From Sophora flavescens (taxonomy: Eukaryota > Streptophyta > Magnoliopsida > Fabales > Fabaceae), in contig CM061064.1 of assembly GCA_030762895.1 (NCBI GenBank), positions 136,383,847 through 136,447,846 on the forward strand: a stretch of 64,000 bases of DNA, read 5' to 3'. The notes below the pieces were generated by a model. That model had not been told where the DNA came from, ran no database searches, and saw nothing but the letters and a program-made list of their open reading frames with translations. The first letter of the stretch is position 1; each line of letters opens with the position of its first letter. Shown piece by piece: positions 34,342 through 44,312 of this stretch. A program made the position numbers and the translations under genes.

Positions 34342-36596
34342 TGACTCCTTAAAAACTCTCAAACATAACATAAAAGGTAACATAGGATTTCCTGGAGTTG
34401 GTTCATTTTCAAAAGGGTAGGAATTCTTGGAGGTTGTTTTCAGATTGGTGTTCCAATCATGTGTTGTGTTGTGCATCTGTTTAACTCTTTGTAACTGACT
34501 TTGTTGGTTTGTGGTAGATATGGATCAAGAGATGGCAGACATTGAGTCTCAAGCTATTTACAAAGCAACAGTGCATAAGGAAACACCTGACATCTCTCAC
34601 AAGGGAAAATGTCCAGTAACTCTCAAGTTTGATGATGTTGTCTATAAGATTAAGATAAAAAAAGGTGGACTAATTGAGAACAACACAAAGACAGAAGAGA
34701 AAGTGATACTGAAGGGATTGACAGGCATTGTTCAAGCAGGTGAAATGCTAGCCATGCTAGGTCCCTCTGGAAGTGGCAAAACAACTCTGCTAACAGCTTT
34801 GGGAGGAAGACTTGGAGGGAAACTTTATGGAACTATAACTTACAATGGAGAACCCTTGTCAAATGCAATAAAGAGGAACACTGGCTTTGTTACTCAAGAT
34901 GATGTTCTCTACCCTCATTTGACTGTGACTGAAACCTTAGTGTTCACTGCACTTCTCAGATTGCCCAATAGTGTCACAAAAGAAGAGAAAGTTGAGCATG
35001 CAAAATCTGTGATAGATCAACTTGGTTTAACCAAGTGCAAGGACAGCATAGTTGGAGATCAATGTCTGAGAGGGGTTTCTGGGGGAGAGAGAAAAAGGGT
35101 TAGCATTGGACAAGAAATGCTTATAAACCCAAGCTTGTTGTTTCTTGATGAACCTACCTCTGGCCTTGACTCAACTACAGCACAAAGAATTGTCTCAACT
35201 TTGTGGGAGCTAGCAAATGAAGGGAAAACTATTGTGACGACAATACACCAACCTTCTAGTAGGCTATACTACATGTTTCATAAGGTGTTACTGCTATCAG
35301 AAGGGAATCCATTGTATTTTGGAAAGGGATCTGAAGCCATTGAATATTTTTCTAGCATTGGATATGCCCCCAAATTGGCCATGAACCCTTCAGACTTCCT
35401 TTTGGATCTTGCAAACGGTGTCTACACTGATGAATTGAATGAGGACCATGCCATAGATAAGCAGCAATTGATTTCTGCATATAAGAGCAACTTTGATGCA
35501 CAATTGAAGTCAGGACTTCAAGAAATCAGTGACTTTTGTAAAAGTCATGGTGGATTTCAAGACACAGGCTCTGGAAAATGGCCTACAAGTTGGTCGCAGC
35601 AATTCTGTGTGCTTTCAAAAAGATACATCAAAGAGAGAAAGTATGAATCATTCTCTGGCCTGCGGATTTGTCAGGTCCTTGTGGTTGCTCTTCTTGCAGG
35701 GCTACTTTGGTATTAGTCTGATATTTCACACCTGCAGGATCAGATTGGGCTACTATTCTTCATATGTGGCTTCTGGGGTTTTATCCCTCTCTATCAAGCA
35801 ATTTTCACATTCCCTCAAGAGGTAATGATGCTAGAGAAAGAAAGATCCTCTGGGATGTACAGGCTCTCCTCATATTTCATGTCAAGAATGGTAGCTGACC
35901 TTCCCATGGAACTTGTCCTTCCCACCATATTTCTTCTCATAACCTATTGGATGGCAGGGCTTAAAGCTAATGTGGTCCACTTCTTATACACATTTCTCAC
36001 CCTCTTACTCCATGTGTTAGTAAGTCAAGGCCTAGGCCTTGCAATTGGTGCTCTTGTCCTAGATCAAAAATCTGCAACCACACTTGCCTCAGTGATTATG
36101 TTAAGTTTCATGCTAGCTGCTGGATTTTTTGTTCAGCATGTGCCAAAATTTATAGCATGGATAAAGTACATCTCTATTACCTACTATGCATACCAGCTCT
36201 TTATTGGGTCACAGTATCACACTGGTGACACATACCCTTGTTCTAATCACCAGTGTCCAATTGAAGAATTTCCTACTATTAAGCAAATGGGGTTTCATTT
36301 GCATGGACAAGCCCTGCCTGCATTAGCTCTGGTGATAATGCTAATAGGTTATAGACTTATAGCTTATTTTGCTCTTATGAGGATTGGGGTGACAAAGAAA
36401 TTGGTGTAATGTAACTTCTCTGACAATAATCTAGTACTAGGATTTTATTTTATCTTCAATTGGGAGTTTTCTTCTAGTCCTATTGTATCCTCTAACTACC
36501 AGCTAGTCCTTAAGATACTTTTTGTTAGGCAGTGTAGCCTGTATAACATTATGTGTTGATGAAATCAATAAAAAAAACATTATGTGGAAAAAAAAA
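34342..36596 (+). pseudogene. Processed retrocopy of a half-size ABCG transporter
   Basis: An intronless copy of an ABC transporter mRNA: about 180 bp of 5' leader, coding part 34520-36409, 3' leader with AATAAA at 36567-36572, and nine A at 36588-36596, between perfect 18-bp duplications. It was read from ATG 34520 because the GTG upstream has no support. ATPase domain: Walker A GPSGSGKTT (residues 81-89), Q-loop Gln126, signature VSGGE (186-190), Walker B LLFLDEP (206-212) and H-loop His243. About six membrane spans follow residue 380. Codon 399 is TAG (35714-35716); the frame then stays open to the stop at 36409, 629 codons in all, the family's usual length. It resembles the plant ABCG9/14/21 group. 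Functional plant relatives move small molecules across the plasma membrane as dimers; this copy would make only an ATPase-domain fragment. Confidence 0.93.
36567..36572 (+). terminator. Polyadenylation signal of the retrocopy
   Basis: AATAAA lies 16 bases before the poly(A) run at 36588. This is the normal spacing for a signal carried over from the parent mRNA. Confidence 0.8.
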
Positions 36597-36612
36597 GAAA
36601 TCAATTTCTAAT

Positions 36613-37557
36613 CATGAACTAATCACTTATTTTGTTTTAATTTGAAGATCATTACAATTGTGGTCATGAATTCTTATCATGATTGATTTGAAAAATCTTT
36701 TGAGAATTAATTTTGAAATTAAGATGATCAACAAAATTATGATGATATTTCTTTCTAATGATTTCAAATTTCAAAATTCAAAAATTCAAATTGTTTTGGG
36801 CAAATTTCGAAAATTTATGATGGAAGATTATTTGTGATGAATAATTACTAACAATTGATTTGGGAATTGTTTTAAAATCAAAAGTTTTCAGATTTATGAA
36901 AATATTTTATTATACCACATATTCATAATTGGGAATTTATTAAAATTGTGATTAATAAAGAAATTTATTAAATGAGTTTGGCATATCATTTTACTTTGAA
37001 TATTTCTCACTGCCAAAAATATTCAAGACTTCATATTCAAAATTCAAATTCTTTTCTATTACTAGTTTCAAAAGTTTTTCAACTTGAAATATAGATGATT
37101 AAACGAAAGTCGAAAATTTTTCTATAGAAATCTTTGATTACACAAAAAGTAATTAAATTGATTTTTTTAAAGGAAGATGTTAAAAGAATTTGGCACATCT
37201 TTCATTTGAAAATTTATTTTTGACAAAATTGTTCAAGATTTCAAATCCAATCTTTTATGATTAATATTTCAAAAAATCTTATCAATTTTAAAATAATTAA
37301 AATTCAAACTTTATAAATTCATGGAAAGTTAATGCACCAGAATTAATTGAATGGAAAATTATTGAAATTGGGTAGCAAAGTTGGCACTTTCTATTTATGA
37401 GTATCCTTTGCCAAATCCATGCAAGATCTGAAAATTCAAATGAATGTTCTATCTATGATCTAAATTGATATTCCTTGAACATGAAGTGCTATTAAATGAT
37501 AATTCCTTGTGTATTAACTTCAAATTGTTTATGAATCCCGTTTATCACTCAAGGATT
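36613..37557. other. A+T-rich decayed Ty1 interior
   Basis: No open frame or recognisable domain. The phrases 'ttcaaaattcaaattc' and 'gattgatttgaaaa' recur, as in 34000-34320. It probably represents expanded, decayed non-coding sequence where Ty1 pol has been lost. Confidence 0.5.
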
Positions 37558-37740
37558 AAACACATTGAGATTATGCATCACTTCATTAGAGACCACGTTA
37601 AAACGGGGATTTCATAATTGAATTCGTTGAAACATCTAAAACAACTCGCAAATATTTTTACAAAACCCCTACCTAAGGAAAATTTCTTTTTCAGAAGAAC
37701 TGAACTAGGAATTTTGAATCAATCATGCACTGATTGATCT
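37558..37740 (+). pseudogene. Ty1 RNase H C-terminal remnant
   Basis: The reading KHIEIMHHFIRDHVKTG followed by an in-frame TAA, then QLANIFTKPLPKENFFFRR and LGILN, is the conserved end of Ty1 polyproteins. It shows that the Ty1 element whose gag is at 32871 once spanned this region. Confidence 0.85.
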
Positions 37741-37796
37741 CTGCATATTATACCTTGTTGTTCTCTAATGTGTTTATTAAGTGTGTAGGCAAAGAG

Positions 37797-37982
37797 AACA
37801 TAATCGATTAATATAATCGATTATGACAAGACAAAGTTTTGGTTCTCAAAACAGAGAAGCACTAATCGATCACAGGAATCGATTATGCCCCCACTGAACA
37901 ATCTTGACAGAGGAGCAATAATCGATCATGGGAATCAATTATTTCATGAACCCTATTCAAGAAAGCAGGTAATCGATTATTG
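37797..37982. repeat. AATCGATTA palindrome cluster (right)
   Basis: About four modules, near 37800, 37863, 37918 and 37970, contain AATCGATTA or variants (AATCGATCA, AATCAATTA), mostly paired, at about 55-65 bp intervals. Confidence 0.8.
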
Positions 37983-38159
37983 GTCTAAAAATGTTTATCA
38001 AATAAGCTTTCATACTGTTTCTTCCAATTTGAAAAAAATAATCTTATTCTTCCTGGCATTTTTGCTTCCGCACATATATGACATATGCATGCCATGGTGT
38101 ATATCTCAAACTTAAAATTGACTATTACTTTAGTGGATATATGCCATATTAAGGTTATA

Positions 38160-38347
38160 ATATTTTTCCCGCTTTTTGATAACGACAAAAGGAGGAGAGT
38201 TACACGAGTGCATGCTTAAGGGGGAGATAAGCTAAGTCAAAATGATATATGATTTTAATAAATGCATGCTTAAGGGGTAGAGAAATTTAAATTGGAAAAT
38301 CCTCTATTGATTGCATGCTTAAGGAGCAATAGAGCAAAATCATGAAA

Positions 38348-38413
<66 letters not shown>

Positions 38414-38560
38414 TATATATATATATATATATATTGCTTGTCTAATTGCATAAAGTGAGGGGGATAATCCTTTTTAGTGAATGCACAGTTTTAGGGGGAG
38501 AATTAAATCCTTTTTATTGTTGTCAAATAGGGGGAGAAATAGCACATATTCTTAGAAAAC
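38160..38560 (+). repeat. Multiple polypurine tracts (Sirevirus type), left block
   Basis: Repeated purine runs AGGAGGAGAG, AAGGGGGAG, AAGGGGTAGAG, TTAGGGGGAG and TAGGGGGAG occur near 38169, 38219, 38271, 38491 and 38528. Two follow the same GCATGCTTAAGG phrase. Many such tracts before the 3' LTR are a known trait of Sireviruses. The block continues at 44174-44312, beyond the CACTA insertion. Confidence 0.75.
38349..38435. repeat. (AT)n microsatellite
   Basis: About 85 bp of almost pure AT dinucleotides with a single break ('aatatag' near 38406). Length is likely variable between individuals. Confidence 0.95.
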
Positions 38561-38629
38561 AGCAAATGATATTAGGATAAAAGAAAAATAGCAAATTACC
38601 ATCACTACAAAAAATATGATGTTTTGCGG

Positions 38630-39110
38630 CGGTTTTATATGTCAAATAGCGGCGGTTTGAACCGCCGCTAACAAATTTTACGGCGGTTTGGAAACTGCCT
38701 CAGAAGCGACCGTCGCGAAGCTATTTTGCGACGGTTTTTCACAACCGCAGGCACTACGGTCGCTAATTTAGTGGCGGTTCTAAACCGCCACAAAAAACAT
38801 ATTTTGAAATACCTATAAAATATAGCGGCTGTTCTAAACCGCCACAAAATATCACAATTTATAATATACAGAATTATAACGGCGGTTTGGAACCGCCACC
38901 AAAGCTACTACGTTAATAGTAGATAAAAAATAGCGGCGGTTTTAAACCGCCGCTAAATATCACAATTTATAATATACAGAAATTATAACGGCGGTTTGGA
39001 ACCGCCACCAAAGCTACTACATTAATAGTAGATAAAAAATAGCGGCGGTTTAAAACCGCCGCTAAATATTAAATATTTGTTTTTTTAAACCGCCGCTAAA
39101 TATTAAATAT
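38630..39110. repeat. Left sub-terminal array of the CACTA element
   Basis: Many GCGGCGGTTT/AAACCGCCGC inverted repeats. A longer unit with 'cacaatttataatatacag' recurs with a 108-bp period (38853 and 38961). 'aaaccgccgctaaatatt' is repeated just before 39110. The hairpin arms give strong local cruciform potential. Confidence 0.9.
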
Positions 39111-39361
39111 TTGTTTTTTTTTTTTGATAACTGATTCAATTCATTATTTGTCTAATTTTTTTTAATATCCCTGTTTTAATAAAAACTTTAGACTAAGAAC
39201 TAATAAATTTATTAAATTAATACACAAAAATGCTTCAAAACCTAATCATTAAAATGATAAAAACATTAATAATCTGCAAAAAGCAAAATATTATTCAAAA
39301 TTATCCTAACATAAAAACATATGTAAATACAAGTTTTTGACACCATTTACATATAATATAT

Positions 39362-39460
39362 CTAATTAAGTTTGTGTGATGATGAAGTTCCACAATCTTC
39401 AGGGTCATGACTAGAGGCAGAAGATCGTCTCACTTCTCTAGGCGATTGTAAGTCTGCCAC
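39362..39460 (-). pseudogene. Exon-like segment, 3'-terminal (CACTA interior)
   Basis: On the minus strand a CAG acceptor at 39461 precedes a short frame that ends VADLQSPREVRRSSASSHDP…SSSHKLN and a TAG at 39362-39364. It joins plausibly to the exon ending at 39631. Composition is Ser-rich; I do not recognise the protein. A second CACTA gene of the TNPA/TNP1 type or a captured host gene are both possible. Confidence 0.4.
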
Positions 39461-39630
39461 CTGGAATTGAAAGATAAAATCACAAATTAGATGCGAATAA
39501 CTAATTCTCAGCCGTGTTTGTGTAACAATGCCTTCATCATCTAACACAAATTACACCAAACTATTGTTATCCAAAAGTATAACAAGATTAAAAAAATTTT
39601 AGAGAAACTAGGAAGATGTAAATCACATAC

Positions 39631-39917
39631 CAATGACATCCACTATCCAACATGTACGAGGCAGTCTCTGATTTATCGATGAAGAATCTGGAGCCACTTC
39701 AGGTTCACGATGTCCAATATTTTCAGATCCAGACTGAGTTACTGATCGAGTGGCAGAGACTGTCTGTAGCCCATTTTGAGTGGATGAACCTATGTGAGCT
39801 ACAGACTCACTCAAAGGTGGACTAATAGATGAAGGTTGGGAAGTGCTCGAATATGATACATGTTGATTTGATGTTGATAGACTAGGAGGAACAAGCCTTT
39901 TTTTTCCGAAGCATGCC
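39631..39917 (-). pseudogene. Exon-like segment (CACTA interior)
   Basis: The minus-strand frame reads GKKRLVPPSLSTSNQHVSYS, a Ser/Gln-rich region (SESVAHIGSSTQNGLQ), and ends RLPRTCWIVDVI at a G|GTATGTG donor at 39630. The 5' edge is uncertain: an ATTATAG acceptor near 39918 is possible, and an eight-A run near 39905 shifts the frame there. The low-complexity composition followed by a Trp-containing end is unlike chance sequence. Confidence 0.42.
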
Positions 39918-41283
39918 TATAATACCATTAATGTCAGTAACTTTAATTCAAAAACTATAGCATATAAGAGAGAAAGTCTTGAAATTGAACAAGTTACAAC
40001 CTTTTTCCTCATTATGAGAGCATTCGGCTTGTTTCATCAAATAAGCAAACAAAACAATGCAGTATACAAAAATAGAGAAATGCAGAGAGGGTAAACCTAT
40101 CAAACATTATTGCACAGTCAAGCAATATGTGCTAATCCAATTTCATAAGAGAAACCTATATTATAGCACCAAATTTCCCAATCTGGTAGTTCAACAAAAC
40201 AATTTCTGAAAATTTCCATACACATTCAATTTCAAACCCTATAAAAAAACAATATATGATTAGTCTGGCGGCTTTGATTTCGTAAAAAACAAAAACTATG
40301 AACAAATATCAATATATTAATTTTCTTGAAAACCGGATTGCAACCTGAACTGAACACACAGGAAAAAACCACAAGCATGGAACAAGTATGAGATAACTAA
40401 CAAATTCTCACTTATTAGATATTGCCCAGAGATCTCCTAAAGGCTAAAAGGTTAGGAATAATGTCATTTTAGAACAATGATTATATTTCTAGCATGCATC
40501 TCTTGAGAAGTCGATAATGGTGATTGGTCTTTTTCTAGAAATTTTACCTTTCTTATCCATCACTCCAACACTTTCAATTCTTGAGAAGTCACATATCTAC
40601 TGCATGCTTGAAATGGGGAAGCTACATGCAAGAAACCCTTGATTGATAATTACATCACAACACAATATCCAACCCAACGAATCCTCTAATAACCTTCCTT
40701 GTTTCTCTCCTAATTGAAAGCTGATTATTCTAATGCAATTATACCAACATTCAATATAGGAAATAATAAAAACTATTAGGTTGAGACATTGCCAACATTC
40801 ACTCTGAGATGCCTGCAGGAGAAGGAACCCACAAGGGAATACAATTGCTAAATTCAGTAGTTACAGCTGCCCATGCCTTATCCAACACCTTTACATTTCT
40901 TCTAAATTATTTATTTTGTCAACTGGATGTGAATGAGGCTACTTTTGTCCAGGACCAGTCACAAGCACACACATGAATGGAAAAAAATGACTTAGACTGT
41001 TGCTATCTACTCCTTAAGTCTATAATAGCTTATGAATTTCACATGTATTTTCCCTTGTTCATATAGTTTATATGTGCACCATATTTCAGTGATCAAGTTA
41101 AATGACACAGTTTTCTTCAGCTGTAAAGTGTAAACCAACCAGTGTTTCTGCCACTCATACAGTGCCAAGCTGGAATAGACCAGAGACCAGCTATAATGAA
41201 CTAATGTGAACAAGGAAAATGAAGACGGTGCAAATACAACACTAGGAAACCAACCTAGTAGCTTCAGTGGTTGAATTGCTTAC

Positions 41284-41352
41284 CTGTAATTGCTGAGTTT
41301 TCTCCACTAGTTTATTGATGAAGTCCTCAATTTCCAAGTTAATCAAGCCAAT
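41284..41352 (-). pseudogene. Exon-like segment, 69 bp (CACTA interior)
   Basis: The sequence between a TTTCAG acceptor and an ACAG|GTAAGC donor is exactly 23 codons, reading IGLINLEIEDFINKLVEKTQ plus three more residues, with a heptad-like hydrophobic pattern. Consensus splice sites on both sides and an uninterrupted frame support a real exon. The gene it belongs to is unknown. Confidence 0.45.
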
Positions 41353-41460
41353 CTGAAATATAGATAGGAAATACAGGTTGCTCAGAAACTTCAATAGGAA
41401 CTGAAATGCTACAAGGCCACAGCAAGGTAACAGTAACATTGTAAGGAGTCTGTAACAAAA

Positions 41461-43293
41461 AAAGAAAGTAGCAACTAGAACTTAGAATTTATAGTAGAAG
41501 ACATTTATTTAAGATCCCTGTTGCATAGTAGCTAGTTAGGTCAATAGTCAAGAATTTTAGTATAAAGAATCCAACCAACTTCTCTACCTTGAAACTGTGA
41601 ATAAAATTTCTGCTGGATGTCAGGTTCAGATGATCAGATCGACATATATATTTAAAGAATTAATAAGTACATTTTGTGAATCACCTAATTAAAGTTATTG
41701 AATAATCAAAATACATGCAGATAGGGGAAAGGAATTAACTGAAGTATGGAGGGAACACACGGTATCGTAAATCTTAAATTCTTAATTATCGTAAAAGAAA
41801 GCTTTACATAGGCACACTTATGGAAGTTATAATCAGAACACTGCCAATTATTATGCACAAAACACATCTTCATTAGGGAAATGCAGTTCAGGAAGAAAAT
41901 TCCAGTGGTTAAAAATTTTCTTTGGAAGAGAAGTTGGCAATTCATTAAGGAATCCTTAATTAGCAAGTAATTGTATATGAAAAAATCTAAAGTAGTTTCA
42001 TAAGAGAACGAGAAATATATATTCTGGAAGTATGAAACAAAAAGAGAAGAATATTCATGATCCTAAGTACACCACAAAAGGAAGATGAAGGAAGAAACCT
42101 ACAACGACAAAGAATTGTATATATATAAACTGATATCATTAATAATTTGCTCAAATGACAAAAGCAGTAGAATACTTTGATTTTGAGTGCTTCTCCTTTT
42201 CCCATGAGTTAGGCTAACCATTTATAGATGATGATGTGCCTATATATATGTCTGCAACTTCATATCTCCAAACATATCTTTCACTCAGCCACCTCTGGTA
42301 AGCTCCAAAGCCTAGCTAAACTTACATAATTAACAAGTCATGGATACAGGTATTGAACTGGATTTAGTGTTTGATCATGGCGTTCTTAGATATGCGGTTT
42401 GCCAATCTACATTTAGCCCCTGTAGTCCAGCTAACCTCTAGTGTATGATGAACTTAACTAATCAGTAAAATAAACTAGAGCTTAACAGTGAAAGAGCCAT
42501 GAAAAACAGACAAAAGGAGAATCAAAGAAAATAAGGGGAAGGATGAAACAGAAACAGAAGAGGAACACATGTACATGATACAAATAAATCAAGTATTAGA
42601 TACTGTGTCATAAAACACAGATTAATGCAACACGTTGAAAATTTCACAAATAGAGGCAAACAAGCAGCCCAATTCACATACACCTCTGGTTTGTACATGA
42701 TGCCATACTCATGTAACATTGAGTAGGTTCCTACGTAGTTCAATTAGATATGATGAATCCTAACATTGTCCTTTACATAAATGGCAATGGTTTTTTTATC
42801 CTCCAAGACCAAAACCCATACCATTCCCCTCCATTTCATCACATTCCACCAATTCAAACATGGCCAAAGGCATTCTAACTTATGCAGCTAGGGAATCATT
42901 CTTGGAGGAAATATCGAAATACACAATTAGGATGTATTTATCCTATACATCCTGAATACCCTTAGCAGATAGAAACACAATGAGTTTCATGACCACACAA
43001 ACATATCATCAAACATCTGGAAAGCAATATAACATGACCTGAGGTCTGAACAAATTAATAGCATGGACAAACTAATTGCATCAAACTGGTCACAATCTTC
43101 ACATTGCAAAATTCCCGAAAAAAGAACATTACAAAATCCATATTCATGGTTCCACCAAAAATTAGCTTACTCACTATTTCAATTCAGAGTTAAAAAAGAA
43201 AATGAAAAAGAAGATTAAGGCTCGAAGGAGTAATCTCAAGTGAGATTTTATCAAAATCCTCTAAAAAAGGTATAACATCACAAAATTCTCTAC
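41461..43293. other. CACTA interior without supported genes
   Basis: Only short open frames are seen and none resembles a known domain. Introns of the minus-strand transcript suggested by the neighbouring exon-like segments could fill this stretch. A possible first exon is 43352-43294 (MDCYTEEETTFEAELANTE, donor AG|GTAGAG), weakly supported. Confidence 0.4.
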
Positions 43294-43661
43294 CTCTCTG
43301 TGTTCGCCAACTCTGCTTCAAACGTGGTTTCCTCCTCTGTGTAGCAATCCATCTTTCAATATGTTTCTGACACTGGGTTCCCCCTTCTCTTGACACTTCT
43401 AGGGATTTATAGGATTTAATCCATTTTCATCCCTTAAATGAATTCAAGAAGAGGAAGAAGAGTATGGATGAAGTTGCTAGGGGATTCGCTCGAACATAGG
43501 CTACGGATGAAGTCGCCGCCGTCGCCGTTTGGAATGAGCTCGCGCGAGTTCAATATCGCCTTGCGCACGGAAGCAGAGAAGAAGAAACTGCCGAGAATAA
43601 AGGTTAGGTTAGGGTTGTTAGGTGGGTTATTTTCTGAAAGCTAAAAAAATATATTAATTTT

Positions 43662-44135
43662 GCGGCGGTTCATCATAAACCGCCGCGAATTTAATAGTAA
43701 TTGTGGCGGTTTTAAAACAAATCGTCGCTAAAATTTATTATTTATTAAAATCACCTCTAGATTGCGGCGGTTCATCATAAACCGCCGAGAATTTAATAAT
43801 AATTGTGGCGGTTTTGACACAAACCGCCGCTAAAATTTATTATTTATTAAAATCACCTCTAGATTGCGGCGGTTCATCATAAACCGCCGAGAATTTAATA
43901 ATAATTGTGGCGGTTTTGACACAAACCGCCGCTAAAATTTATTATTTATTAAAATCACCTCTAGATTGCGGCGGTTCATCATAAACCGCCGCGAATTTAA
44001 TAATAATTGTGGAGGTTTCAAAAAAAACCGCCGCTAAAATTTATTTGATTATGACATTTAATAAAACTGCCTCTAATGTAGGTGATTATCCATTAACCGG
44101 CGGCGGTTTATGTAACCGCCGCTATATTTTCGTCA
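43662..44135. repeat. Right sub-terminal array of the CACTA element
   Basis: A 102-bp tandem unit starts at 43662, 43764, 43866 and 43968. Each begins GCGGCGGTTCATCATAAACC and holds several GGCGGTTT/AAACCGCC inverted repeats. More diverged copies run to the right terminus. Confidence 0.92.
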
Positions 44136-44173
44136 CTATTCACTTATTTTCATGTAGTGCATCTATGACATAC

Positions 44174-44312
44174 ATAGGGGGAGAAAGACTTAAAGGAGAG
44201 AAAATCTTTATATATTTGCTACAGATATTTGTCACCATAAAAAAGGGGGAGAATGTGAATCATATTGTCTTATAGGTTTTGATGTTGACAAATATAGTAT
44301 CAAGGGGGAGAA
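44174..44312 (+). repeat. Multiple polypurine tracts, right block
   Basis: TAGGGGGAGAAAG, AAAAAGGGGGAGAATG and AAGGGGGAGAATG occur near 44175, 44241 and 44301. The last lies directly before the likely LTR start at 44313. A 59-bp stretch between the last two resembles the LTR start, as if the tract-plus-LTR-start had been duplicated. Confidence 0.72.

Larger units (their letters stand above)
38603..44159. mobile_element. CACTA DNA transposon (5.56 kb), apparently non-autonomous
   Basis: The ends are CACTACAAAAA at 38603 and, inverted, CACTACATGAAAA at 44159. The 3-bp duplication CAT lies outside (38600-38602 and 44160-44162). Both sub-terminal regions are dense arrays of GCGGCGGTTT and its complement, as expected of transposase-binding sub-terminal repeats. 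No CACTA transposase domain is readable in the 4.5 kb core, but at least three short minus-strand exon-like stretches with good splice sites are present. The element is inserted in the Ty1 polypurine-tract region. Confidence 0.9.

Noticed and set aside
34511..34519. GTG at 34511 as the start of the ABCG frame
   Set aside because: Plant nuclear genes start at ATG. ATG 34520 is three codons downstream and matches the family length. The 'gtggtag' before it could look like a splice acceptor, but the retrocopy has no introns.
43438..43644. 68-codon Arg/Lys-rich frame beside the right CACTA array
   Set aside because: No domain, and it lies upstream of a weak minus-strand first exon; a chance open frame is more likely.
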